Positions 9,562 through 20,700 of a stretch of 64,000 nucleotides of DNA are shown here, one piece after another. Source of the DNA: Darksidea phi (lineage: Eukaryota > Ascomycota > Dothideomycetes > Pleosporales > Lentitheciaceae); contig JASJFT010000107.1 in NCBI GenBank assembly GCA_030770425.1, positions 89,311 through 153,310 on the forward strand. Reading direction: 5' to 3'. The notes below the pieces were generated by a model, which did not search any database, had not been told where the DNA came from, and saw only the letters and a program-made list of their open reading frames with translations. A program made the position numbers and the translations under genes. How positions within the stretch are numbered: position 1 is the first letter of the stretch; each line of letters opens with the position of its first letter.

Positions 9562-12201
9562 CTATTCCCCTCTTTCTACCCTCAAATCAGCAGCACGTTC
9601 ATCCAAGTACTCCTGAACAGCCTTTGCTGCAATGTCTGCAAGCGGAGTAGGTAGCCTCTCTTCTGGACCCAACTTTCTGGCTTTGCGAAGGCGCTTCTCT
9701 TCCTTCTCGACATCGATGAGTTCCCGAATTGTCTCGTTCACCATTATATACGAGTACCAAGTACCGGTGTGCCATTCCGCTTCCTGCGGTCGAAGTATAC
9801 TGTGAATATTACCTATTTCTGCTGCAATTTTTGCACTCATCCCCTGCAGGATGATAATACAATCCGAATGAGCGATGAGGTAATCCATTTGGAGACGAGG
9901 CAACGCTTCCTCGAGATATACTTGCAGCTTCTCGAGGAACGGAACGACGCCAAGCTCGTCAATGTAGGACTTTTGCTTGCGCTTCGGGACACCTAGCTGC
10001 ATCTCTGCATCGAAGCGGTAGAGAGCTTGTATAAGTGTAATATCTCCGTGAAGGTATTCGCGTAGGATTTGAATGGTCGTCGATGTGTGAAGCTGGTACG
10101 TCTTCTTAGAACGCATTTCAGAAGCTTTAAGATCGCGACCGTGGCGCACGAGCTGTTTCCCTTGCTGCATGGCTTTTAATGAGGTCCCCATCGCCACTCT
10201 CATTCGTGAAAGCATCGCTTGCGGGTCGGTTGGGAATGTTAGTCCCATGAAAAGCTCTTGGCTATGCAGCTCCGAGATCTGCTGAAACATATTGCGTTCC
10301 TCCCCAGGTTGAAGTCGACCTGTCTGGGCGAGTGCGTTATAAAGGTGGCACATAGAAAAGACGTGCGGCGAAGTGTTCACCACGTCTATACCCAATTCCT
10401 CATGGAGCATAAGGATCGCGAAACGCAGCTTGCCATCGTAAGCTGGGTTTATAGAAAGAAGGAGGTGTTCATCATCTGAGATGGGAATTGCTCCTTCTAG
10501 ATCACGCTGTGTTTCGGGTGTCTCCACTGCTAGTCGTTGGCGGCGAGCTTCAGGTACTGGCCACTCTGACATCCACTCGTGAATGGCTCGAAGCCTGTCC
10601 ATTAGCTTGTGATCCTTAACCCCTGGTAGGAATTCTTCGATATATATAATCTGCTGTCCAAGATTACTGGCTCGTTTCGAGAGCTGGAGGGGCACCAGGA
10701 CCCGATCCTGCGGATCTGTAACGCGAAGAGCGAGAACCAATTCAGCTGCCAGTCCCGCTTGTAGCCCGACGGATCCTTGATTGTTGACAGATTGAAGGAC
10801 TCGAGATATCTCGTCCAGCGTCGTGGGTAATAGAGGCTGATTACGGTCGCGTTGTGACTTCATCCAGCCCGGCTCTTCCCAAAAGTTACTGCGAATAGCC
10901 TACAACCTGTTAGCGGGCACCATAAAAATGCGAACAGTGATGAATTCACTTACGGATTCGAGGCCAAGATCCATCAAATACTGAACCAAAATAGTATCCT
11001 TTTCTTCCATGTCCTGATCGACTGTGTCTGGACCACGAGCGTGTAATAGTCTGAGAGGAAGCCTATAGGCGTTCTGGCCAACCTCTCGTCTTGATTTCGC
11101 GATATCGCCGAGCGTTCCAAGGGGGAGAAACATCAGCTCGTTTGGGTCCAGCTCGAATTGTATACTCTGGATACCGCTGACCTCGTTGATGTGAAGGCGG
11201 TATCTTTCTTCTTGTTGACCCATATAGGCAACAGCAGCTTCGGTAATGATCGCAGCAACAGCAGTGTCGGTCAAAGTCTTCTGGCTCGGCTTGGGGTCCG
11301 GATTGATAGCATCGGCAACTATTTCCTCTTGAAGATCTTCCGTCTTACTTTCCAGAGCCTCTTTCGTGTCATTGTCATTGCTCTCTTCGATCTTTTGTTC
11401 CTCTAGTACTTGTGAGCCTTCTGCGGGCCCATAAGGACTGGTGCCGCTCCATGTCTTTACACTATAATACCAAGCCCGACCTGCTTCTGTGAGAAGGCAT
11501 ATATACTGTAAGCGAGCTTCTTCCTCCTTGCTCAGCTTCGGCCGGTAGATTGCCCTGGTGGTGCTTGTTGAAGAAGCTTCAGGAGTATCGCTCGCATAGC
11601 CTTCGTCATGCGCCGGCTCTAAATTTTCTGCGGTGGGGTCTGCGTGTTTCAGTTTGTCGTACAGGGTACCAAGAGTTTCGCCAACTAGCGCGGTTTGGCC
11701 CTGGGTGTTGGGCGCGCTGGCAACTGGTTGGACACGCACACGATCCTTGATAAGATCGTGCACAGTTGCCAGTACCTGATTGAAGTAGCGGTGGCCTTCG
11801 TTGTCAAGCGGATCTGTAGACTCGTCCTCGGCATACCGCGCGGCGTAACGCTCCCGAGTATTCAGGCAATCCCTGTAGCAACGCCACACGACTCGAGGCA
11901 TCGTGAGCGTAAACTGGAGGGTGGCAATGAACCTCGCTTGCTTCTGGATCTCGTCGGTGCTGATGAGGTACCTTCGGGGTGGACGTTGGACACCTGCGGG
12001 TTGCGGAGTTGGGCGATTTAGCGGTAACAGCCCAGCTTCCTTGGCTTGTTTACGCAACTTTCCTTTAAGTCGACCAGTTCTTGCAGCGGATGTGTCGATC
12101 TCGTGATCCTTCTCGACATAGTTGCCATGATCTTCTGCGGCTTGGATGAACCAAGATAACCAAGCTTCGGTGTCGATCTTGTACTTCTCGTAGCCACTCA
12201 T
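9562..12201 (-). CDS. DUF6604 domain protein (two exons)
   Basis: Joining 12201-10954 to 10899-9562 gives 861 residues. The 54-nt intron (10900-10953) has GTAAGT as donor, a CTAAC branch point and a TTGTAG acceptor, phase 0, and the joined protein reads GLES/AIRSNFWEE. The N-terminus (YEKYKIDTEAWLSWFIQAA) matches the start of the fungal DUF6604 domain, roughly residues 1-260. An acidic linker at about 255-310 separates it from a helical C-terminal half. The DUF6604 assignment is from memory of that N-terminal pattern. Its function is unknown, and I see no nucleotide-binding motif or membrane segment. Confidence 0.8.
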
Positions 12202-13482
12202 GGTTCCTCTCTGCTCGGGTATGGGAAATAAATGTCGTCGATGGAAGGAGTGGAGTCGTCTTCAAGGCCGTTGCCGAATAGCTTGGTTGAGAAGTATAAA
12301 CTAGGTCGGAAAGGAAACAAATTCAACCAATTTATAGAAGGGCTCAAAATATCGAGCTCTAAAAGCTCTAAACGATGACGAAACTTCGGCGGGAGATAGC
12401 TGGGGAAAGACTATTGCCACTACCAAAGATAATTGGCTAAACAGAGCATGAAAGAGAAGCGCAGGGATGAACATTACCCTTCCCGGCAGTGACCCCGATC
12501 TTGAGCTAAGGGGCCAAATTTTCAGCTTATGGATTTTAAACGGCAAGCACGTGTTCGATCACTCACTAGCATTACGTAGAAGATTTCCAAAAGCGGAAGT
12601 GGAGAGAGAAGAGGAGACGAAAAGAGTGACAGTTATATACAGATGGTACAATGGGTTGCTACTAGCCTACGGAGTAAGAGCAAGAAATCAAAAGGATCCT
12701 GATTTATATAATAGGTTTACAACCCATATATAGTGCTGCGGTATTATAAAAGTAGAAATAACAACCGGATACCCTTCTCCTAGTAGGCTCAAGATGTCTT
12801 TAAATACTACGTACGGCTAGTTGTTTGCGCCCAACAATTATTGAAACAGGTCAGTATCAAACTGTTTGCTATCAAACATGAACTGTAAACGTGCCCCGCT
12901 TGAGCAAACTCAGAGAGATGACCACCTTCAATAGAGCTAATGTAAATATGCATTTTGAAATGCTCCGGCTCCGAGGTTTTTGGAAAGATCATTAGTGTTG
13001 AAGCCGTGTGCTCGACCCGTGCATATAGAATTAAGTATCTGACATTGTGTATTCTGACACGAATGGCCCTAAAGCAAAGTCGTAAGCAAACTAGCTATGC
13101 AACTGTCCTTAATCAAACCATGCACGATCATCCCCAAAAAGACTCATTCTAATTCTTCGTCCGACACCTCCCTCATACCTAGGCCTAACTTCGCCACCCA
13201 CCTCACTAGAAAACTCAGTTCCTCCCGTACGAGCAGCGATGCTAGCCTCCAGTGTTTCGAATCGCAGTTTTTAAAATGAATTAGAGAGGGGCTTGCAATA
13301 CATTAGGTGCGGGCACAACAGAACACACCTGATGCTTGGGCCCTCGAGCTTTACTATGTTTTGAGCAATTTTCTTCGGGTCAACAAAGCTACTCAAGAAG
13401 ACTCGGGAGATTCAACCAAACTAAGCACCCTAAACAACCTAGCGACAGAGCTGATGGACGTACGCTTTGATTTCTCACTCGC
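12202..13482. other. intergenic, no gene seen
   Basis: About 1.3 kb containing only short frames with no domain, partly AT-rich around 12690-12850. The frame running into 13666 is antisense to the ankyrin gene and is not credible. Confidence 0.45.
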
Positions 13483-14871
13483 TCAACTTCCCTTGGGGTT
13501 AACCCAAATCATCACCTCCTTACACCCACTTCCCATACTCTGCACAATCGCCCCCAACATGATAGCGAGCTTCTTCGGAACATGTATGACAACCTCCACA
13601 ATGCATCTCGCTAGCAGCCAGAGGATACAGCCAAGAGTGCCAAACAAAGCCTTGAACACGTCATAGCTTATCTCTCCAAACTTACAAAGCCATTCCCAAA
13701 GTTTCTTTGGTGCGTCGACGAAGATGGCGTGCAGGAAGATCTCAAAGCCGTCCAGCATGTCCTTGATTGTGATACGGCGGAAGAACGACGCAATAGCGGC
13801 GAACATCGTATGAAGAAGGGAGAGGAGATGGGTGAGGATGTGTTTTATGTCGTGCCCAAACTTCTTGAGACCACCCCACAACCATATCAAAACAATCCTT
13901 GCGGCTTTCGGAGTCCTTTTGATGAATTTACAGATATCCGCCAGCATCTCTTTCACCGTGATGGGAATCTCTTTGATAAGCCCCCAAATTTTCTTTGGGG
14001 TTTTCTTCGACCATTCTGCGATTATCTTTGGGATTTCCTTACGATGCTCTTTCAACCACTTGGCTCTGCGGATAGTAGGCTCAACGATCAAGCACTTGGG
14101 TACTTCCCAGACAAGGAATTTTGGGAGGTACCATAGCAAGACATGAAAGAACCTGTATATGCTCTTCATCGCCCTTTTAGCCCGGCACATTGTTTTATGG
14201 TGTTTCGTTCTCCATCGTCGCCATCCGCCGCCTCTCCGCGCTGGTAGATATTTGACTATCTCCTTGTGGCCGTTGGTGGCGGCTAGTCGTAACGCATGTT
14301 GACCGTCTGGTGCAATGATCGAATCGTCGGCATGATATGTCTCCATAAGAAGTTTGACGATGGTTAGATTACCCTTTTCGGCCGCGAATTGTAACGGTGT
14401 GCGATACGTCTTCACGGGCGCTTTCCCAGAGCGCCGACCCGGTAGACCAATCGTGACTCCAAAGGCATTGACATCGGCTTCGAAGTCCATCAATTGCTGC
14501 ACCGTCCTCACATTTCCCGCCTCCACTGCAACAAGAAGCGGCGTGCGTTGATTCTCGTTCGTCGTTTCAGTCGTCACTAGTCCCGACTCGATAAGCAGTG
14601 CAACAACTTCATCCTGCTTCGACCTGATTGCTTCAAAAAACAGTTTCACGATCTGTCGGCGCCGGCGGTACGGGACAAAGACTTGGTATCGCCGATCCAC
14701 AAGCCGAGGACCGGTCGGATATTGGACAATAGGTAGTACACCCCCGTCATTGAGTGCCTCATCCACAAGTTGGTGCACACGGTCGCGTAAACTTGTCTCG
14801 TGTTCTGTGTATGACGGTAGGGTAAGGTCGTCATATGCCAGTTCGTATGACGTTGACGGGTTAGCATCCAT
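13483..14871 (-). CDS. ankyrin-repeat protein with long amphipathic C-terminal region
   Basis: Encodes 462 residues from the ATG at 14869-14871 (MDANPSTSYELAYDD); an in-frame upstream extension to 15069 looks non-coding. Residues about 90-215 hold three to four ankyrin repeats (RTPLLVAVEAGNVRTVQQLM; TPLQFAAEKGNLTIVKLLM; HALRLAATNGHKEIVKYL). A basic linker (RRGGGWRRWRTKHHK) follows. Then come about 230 residues of Trp-, Lys- and Pro-marked amphipathic helices, with PK(K/A/I) recurring at helix starts, and a hydrophobic TLGCILWLLARCIVEVVI near the end. The layout suggests membrane association of the tail, with the ankyrin part as sensor or adaptor. That is inference. I know no named family for the tail. 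Confidence 0.8.
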   Translation of the reverse strand: MDANPSTSYELAYDDLTLPSYTEHETSLRDRVHQLVDEALNDGGVLPIVQYPTGPRLVDRRYQVFVPYRRRRQIVKLFFEAIRSKQDEVVALLIESGLVTTETTNENQRTPLLVAVEAGNVRTVQQLMDFEADVNAFGVTIGLPGRRSGKAPVKTYRTPLQFAAEKGNLTIVKLLMETYHADDSIIAPDGQHALRLAATNGHKEIVKYLPARRGGGWRRWRTKHHKTMCRAKRAMKSIYRFFHVLLWYLPKFLVWEVPKCLIVEPTIRRAKWLKEHRKEIPKIIAEWSKKTPKKIWGLIKEIPITVKEMLADICKFIKRTPKAARIVLIWLWGGLKKFGHDIKHILTHLLSLLHTMFAAIASFFRRITIKDMLDGFEIFLHAIFVDAPKKLWEWLCKFGEISYDVFKALFGTLGCILWLLARCIVEVVIHVPKKLAIMLGAIVQSMGSGCKEVMIWVNPKGS

Positions 14872-15069
14872 CGTGTCGCTCTGGTTCTGATTCGAAAGCG
14901 ATGGGCCGAAAGTTTTGGCTGTAGACACTGCTAAGCGATGAGTTGCAATGTAATGAAGCGGGGAGACTGATGTATTAGTTTGAGCACTCGCTAAGCAGAG
15001 GCTGTGTTCGTGCCGTGGCGCAGAAGGACTTGCGATTGTACAGCCTCGTCCCGGTGCCGAAAACCTCAC

Positions 15070-16197
15070 AAGGTCAACTGGTCAAATTTACCGGGGGGGC
15101 GAGCTGGTATTTATGTAGGAGGGGGCAGGTTTGGATAGTTAATTCGCTGTTGCCTTAGAAGAGTCGCTCATAACCAGCAGCTGGTACGATGACGGCATTG
15201 CTGCTCGCCCCCACCGAATACGAGCATGTGAAAGTTCTTCGTGCAGTTGGAATACTTTCGATGCCACAGCGTCACCTGTTGTAGAGGTATGAAGCGCATA
15301 CTTATTTGAATGCGTTTCGGAAACATCTGCTGTTTCTTAGCACATTGTGACGATATAGTTGGCGTCGCGAAGGCAAACTCAGTGAGTGGGTGCTCAGACA
15401 ATTTCCGTTGCCTTTTCACGCTGTGATCAAAGGGTTGAAGATTGGTTCTATCATCATAGTTCGTACCAGCAAGGAAAGACTGGGTACATACTAAAGCCTG
15501 AATGACTGGCGCACAAAGTTACCTCAACGTATATGCGCAGGCAAAAGAAACTCGCTACCCAAATTGATTGATCACTGGAAACCTTAGATAACAACGCGGG
15601 ACGGCCGGCAGAGGCTATGGCATCGCTAATCGGGTGTCCCAGAAAGAAAGGTATGTTGCCACGGGTAGACACAAGTATATGTGAAGAGAGCAGAGACGTC
15701 GTTAACAAGGCCAGACAGCGGGGAGTGAATGCTAAAGTTTTTTTTGGCGGGGGATGCGAGCTCGGGCCTCGGAGCTAAACCATTCTGGAATCGGCGACAT
15801 TTGCTTCAAGGTGTTTCTTTAGCGTCACTTTTCTGGGTCCTTTCATACACACAAACCTATTTCCAATACAATAAGCACTCAAAGGTAAAGTTGACCAGCA
15901 CCCGATAGCGTCGTTTCAACACGCTGATACGTCATGCCGCAGCAGGATGTCGATATTGTCAACAAAACGGTCGCTTCGTCGCAATGTTTGTTATATTGAT
16001 GCTTAACTGTAGCAAGTATCTGATCCTGATACGTTAATTAGACCTACATCTTTTAATCCGTATAAAATGAGGAAGGCATCGTTGACAGCTCGTACCCCCC
16101 TCAGGAACGCTTTGAGCAGCACACCAAATATGGTTCCGCTTCCATCAACCATGTACGCGGAAGCGAAACCAACCATTTTCACAACATTCATAAGTCT
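15070..16197. other. intergenic, nothing recognised
   Basis: About 1.1 kb upstream of the ankyrin gene. Short minus-strand frames at 15168-15419, 15454-15708 and 16003-16191 have no domains and no consistent splice signals. Confidence 0.4.
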
Positions 16198-17012
16198 TCA
16201 GAACTTATACAAAATCTTCGCCCGCTTGACTTGACAGATCTGCACCATTGCGACCTCACGCCATCCCCGCGGATCCACTCTGAGACCGACCCGGACCTCG
16301 ACTTGTTTCTCTAAATCCACGTGGCGACCGAGGAGGTTCAGCTTCCCATACTTGCCCTTGATGGCATCATACGGGATGTGTTCCGTCTGCTTTTGATATA
16401 CCAAAGGAGTCGGTCTTGGTCCCGGTCCTCAACTCTAATATTGAACGGGGGAAATTCCTGAATATCACTATGAGTAGAGCTGCTCAATTTGCTACATCGG
16501 GTGGTTGACAGCCCACATGATAGACATGAATGACTGAATGAACCAAACTGCCATGTGGCTTTTGATTCCATCACGGAAGGCTTACTTAGGCCTGGATAAT
16601 TGTCATTCTTCGATGCTAATGCGAACAGTGCTTGTCGGTTCGATGCGAAGTGTCTTGTCGGTGCCCGCACAGCATATGACTTTCGCTTCGTCGCACCTCT
16701 AGAGGGCTCACGCATGAGATCTTTTAGCGTACCAGCAGGTCTACTTGGTGGGCTCATCGGTGAAGGTATGGGCCGTGGTACGGCTACTGTTTCTGAAGTG
16801 ACGATCGGAACATTGACGCTTTGGGGAGCTGTAGGTGCAGGTGGCAAGGCATATCTCGACGTACCTTCTAAAGGATTCCACTCTAAATTCCTAGAAGTGT
16901 ACGCTCGTTCTGTCTCTCCCTTGGGCGATGGCATCTTTTGCGACGAGCTTGAAGTGGGTTGCGAAGAGCTCAAGTTGTTCGAATAGACACAGGGCTTCGA
17001 CACCCGCTGCAT
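16198..17012 (-). CDS. uncertain gene: low-complexity Ser/Pro-rich protein with a displaced C-terminus
   Basis: A frame from the ATG at 17010-17012 (MQRVSKPCVYSNN) runs to 16338 with Ser/Pro-rich sequence and a CLSCGLSTTRC cluster. Beyond about 16430 a second frame to 16198 reads more like a folded C-terminus (KYGKLNLLGRHVDLEKQVEV... REVAMVQICQVKRAKILYKF). A GTAAGC donor lies near 16590, but no acceptor I can find restores the second frame, so a frameshift or an unresolved intron separates the two parts. The family is unknown. The 5' end sits against repeat B (left copy). Confidence 0.35.
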
Positions 17013-17039
17013 CGACGGCCCATAATCCCATAATTCGAG

Positions 17040-17140
17040 ACTGGTAATGTCAATCCTTACGTGCCGGGACACCCGGCGTGACGGGACACTTTTTCTTTCG
17101 GTACCTCGGGTTGTTCGCAGCGTCCTTGTATACAGAAGAG
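17040..17140 (+). repeat. repeat B, left copy
   Basis: About 95 bp that matches the reverse complement of 21893-21990 with an identical core GACGGGACACTTTTTCTTTC (ACGGGACACTTTTTCTTTCGG is shared). Both copies can be read as C-R-D-x-R-x-x-GTLFLS, so they may derive from one protein-coding sequence or a transposon. The two copies lie in opposite orientation around the HET/NB-ARC/TPR gene. Most differences are transitions. Confidence 0.65.
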
Positions 17141-17210
17141 CGCCATATGTATCCATTCTCGGCTTTCGTTCTTCCATCACACCAGCTCCCGGCGTTAAAA
17201 AGCACATCAC

Positions 17211-17769
17211 CGACCATGTTATCGTTCGTTCTCTTAGTACTATCGAGTGAGTCTCCTACAACACTACGCCGCTCGATCACGGTAATAAATATCTACAAAG
17301 AGCTCGGTGGACTTAAAGGGAAGTCAAGATGGCTAAAACTCTCACTAGCGTCTTAAAAGGTCGATTGTAGGTAGGAAGTGTGCATTCCGGCAGTTTCTCC
17401 GCGCAGACGGAACTTGCAGTAGCGTACTGAAATATCTGCGATCAGCACAGCGCAGTGTGGCTAAGAACTGCGGCTTTGAGCCTCATGCCTCAGGTAGCTC
17501 TTATCTCCGGCTGTACAGGTAGCTGTTCCTCCAGTCGTGCACGCACGCCTTACACAGAGCTACGTCCGCTTTTTGTACAGGTCTCTATACACAAAAAATA
17601 TAGTAAAGGCAGCAAAACTCCAAGTTCTAAGAAGTGATCTTGCAGGGCTTATAGATACCTTACAGAGAAAACACCTTTGAAAGCTATACTAGACAAGCGA
17701 GCTTGATCGCATGTGGCTTCGCGAATTAGATGACATGCAAGGAGAGCGTGCCTTGGGCTCATCATTGAG
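17211..17769. other. intergenic downstream of NLR-like gene
   Basis: About 0.56 kb, 3' of the NLR-like gene; it should hold that gene's 3' untranslated region. No gene is recognised. Confidence 0.4.
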
Positions 17770-20700
17770 TTACTCTGCTTGCCAACTGCTTAGCGCATCA
17801 CGCGACGACTGCGTATCGGGGTGGTGCTTGCCAAGAATCTGCTGGCGCGACTGGAAACATCTTTCCATCAGTTCAATAGCCTCCTCTTGACGAGCTTGTA
17901 ACTTTAGTGTATAAGCAAGATTGTTCATGCTGGTCAGCGTGTCTGGATGTTCGCCGCCAAGCACTCTCTTCCTCGTTTGCATCACTTTCACTTCCAGCTT
18001 TGCGGCCTCACGCCATCGCCCTTGTTTGCTGTATGTCGCCGCTAGGTTGCCCATGCCGAGAAGCGTAAGTGGATGCTCATCGCCTAGAATTTTTCTCTTT
18101 GTTTTTATTACTTCCATAGATAGTGCTTCTGCCTGCACCCACTGCCTTTGGTAGCAGTGCGTTGACGCCAGGTTGTCAATACTAGTTAGCGTGGAAGGAT
18201 GTTCACAGCCAAGTACTCTCTTCCTTATCTGCATGACTTGTACTTGCAGCCCTTCCGCCTCGCGCCATCGCTTTTGATTGCTGTAAGTTGCCGCTAGGTT
18301 GCTCATGCTGATCAGCGTGTCAGGATGCTCGTCACCAAGTACTCTCTTCCTCGTCTGTATTACTTGTACATTGAGTTTTTCAGCCTCACGCGATCGCCCT
18401 TGGTGCCTGTATATTGATGCCAGGTTGTTCATACTGGTGAGTACGTGCGGATGCTCGTCGCCAAGTACCTTCTTCCTCGTTTGTATCACTTGCACTTCTA
18501 GCTCTGCGGCCTCGTGCCATAGCCCTTGGCGTATGTATGCCGACGCCAGGTTGCTCATGCTAACAAGCGTGTCAGGATGCTTGTTACCAAGTACCTTCTC
18601 CCTCGTCTGTATCACTTGTAAAAATAGTTGTTCAGCCTTGTCCCATTGCCCCTGTTGCGCATAGGTCGATGCTAAGTGGTCCATACTAATCAGCGTGTGC
18701 GGATGCTTGCCGCCAAGTACTCGTTGCATTGTCTGCATCACTTGTACTTCTAACTCTTCGGCCTCGCGCCATCGCCCTTGGTGCGTATACGTTGACGCCA
18801 AGTTGCCCATACTGGTCAGCGTGTCTGGATGCTCGCCACCAAGCACTCTCTTCCTTATTTGCATCACTTGTACTTCTAACTCTTCGGCCTCGCGCCATCG
18901 CCCTTGGTGCCTGTATGTCGATGCCAGGTTGCCTATACTAACGAGCACGTACGGATGCTCGTCGCCAAGTACCTTCTTCCTCGTTTGCATTACTTGCACT
19001 TCCAGCTCTACAGCCTCGTGCCATCTCCCTTGATGCGCATACGTATACGCCAAGTTGCCTATACTGGCCAGCGTGTCCGGATGCTCGTCACCAAGAACTC
19101 CCTTCGTTATCTGCACCACCTGCAAAAATAGCTCTTCAGCTTCCTTATACCGTCCATCACTATGTAGAGACATGGCACATTTTCGTGCAAGTTCTAATCT
19201 CTCTCCTCCATCACCATCACCGACCTGACTATGAGAAAGAACGTATTGTGCATGCGGTAGCAGTCGTCTCCACTTGCTTCTGTTACTGTGATCGCCATCT
19301 GGAAATATCCGGTTTAGTTGTGTAATAGTTTGTCGAGTCCAATATTGGATCCTTCCTTGCGCCTTCAGCTGCTTTCGTAAGGCTTGGTGAACTAGTTGAT
19401 GGATATCGAGTGCAGACTCAGCAGGTCGCCTGGTGACGAGCGCATACTTGTCAAGTACTTTGACAGCTTTCTCTCGATCTTTTGATGAGACTACCTCTAG
19501 AATATCCAGCAAAATGTCTCTTCGGTCCACGCATGCAGCAAGGGACAGATAGTCTGCTGCAGCCTGATTGATACGACAAATATGGGCTATAGAAAGAAAC
19601 AATGTAGCAGTTACAGGGCCTTCCGCATCGCAATTCTGCAGCTTGCCATTAGATGAGTCACTGCAGCACTCGAGGACCCCCTCTTTGTGTTTGTTTAGTT
19701 GTGCTTGATACTCCTGTACTGTCATGCTACTAGCATTCATGTGCGATGCTGCCTGCACAATTGCAAGAGGCAGATACGATAGCTCCATCAGCAAGTGCTC
19801 GGCTTCCTGCTGTTCAGTGTTCGCGACCGGCCTCGATAGGTAATTTCGCAGCATCCTCAACGCCGTGTCTGGCATCAGCTTATGTAGTGCTACGATGTTT
19901 TGTGGAGCAAATGCCTGAGCTATAGCGTTGTTTGTGGTCGTGAAGATGATAGAACATAGCTTAGACTGTGGTAGACAATCGGCTAAGCCTGCCACTTCTA
20001 CTGTTGACCCGTTGGATCGTAGAGTGGCGTCCTCCACGTTGTCGAAGATTAGCAAACACTGCCGCGCGCTCAGCTCTGCTGCGCAATATTGTATGATCCG
20101 TTTCATGTCTGCCAGGTCGTCATCGCATCCGGGAATACGAAGTTTCTGTGCAATACGTGCATACGACTGGTAGAGACTGTCTCTGTCGCTCGCCTCGATC
20201 CAAAAGACCGAGCAGTTCTTGTTTTCAAATCTTGTTGTGTGGGCAACCTCAAGCGCGAGCTGCGACTTGCCTGTTCCGCCGGGTCCAACTATTGCCAGTG
20301 TGGTAGTCGACTGTTCGTTGCTGAAGAGTTTTGCTTCTAGTTCGGCAAGCTCCATCTCTCGACCCACGAAGCGATCGTTCTGCGAGAACGGAATGATCGA
20401 CAGAGCTCCTCTAACTTCTCCTACCTCGGCCTCCAGTCTTCTCTGTGCACTAATTATCCCTTCGCCATACATGGCACGCATAGAGACGCCAAGAATTCCA
20501 AGCAGACAGTACACAATATCTTCTTCTTCGGTCGTTACACGATTTTCGGCCCACCTCTTTCGCTCAAACGTAGTAAATTGATCCAAAGGGCAGTTTTGCA
20601 GTGCTGCGAGCGGGATGCTGGTGATCTCATGTATAAGCCTCTCGAGTGACGCTTTGTCGCCTATGCGCCGTCCTTCGTGCGAAAAGAACTCTACAGAGAC

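Noticed and set aside
18299..19131. Plus-strand open frames opposite the TPR array
   Set aside because: Shadow frames of the repeated TPR sequence with no start context or domain.
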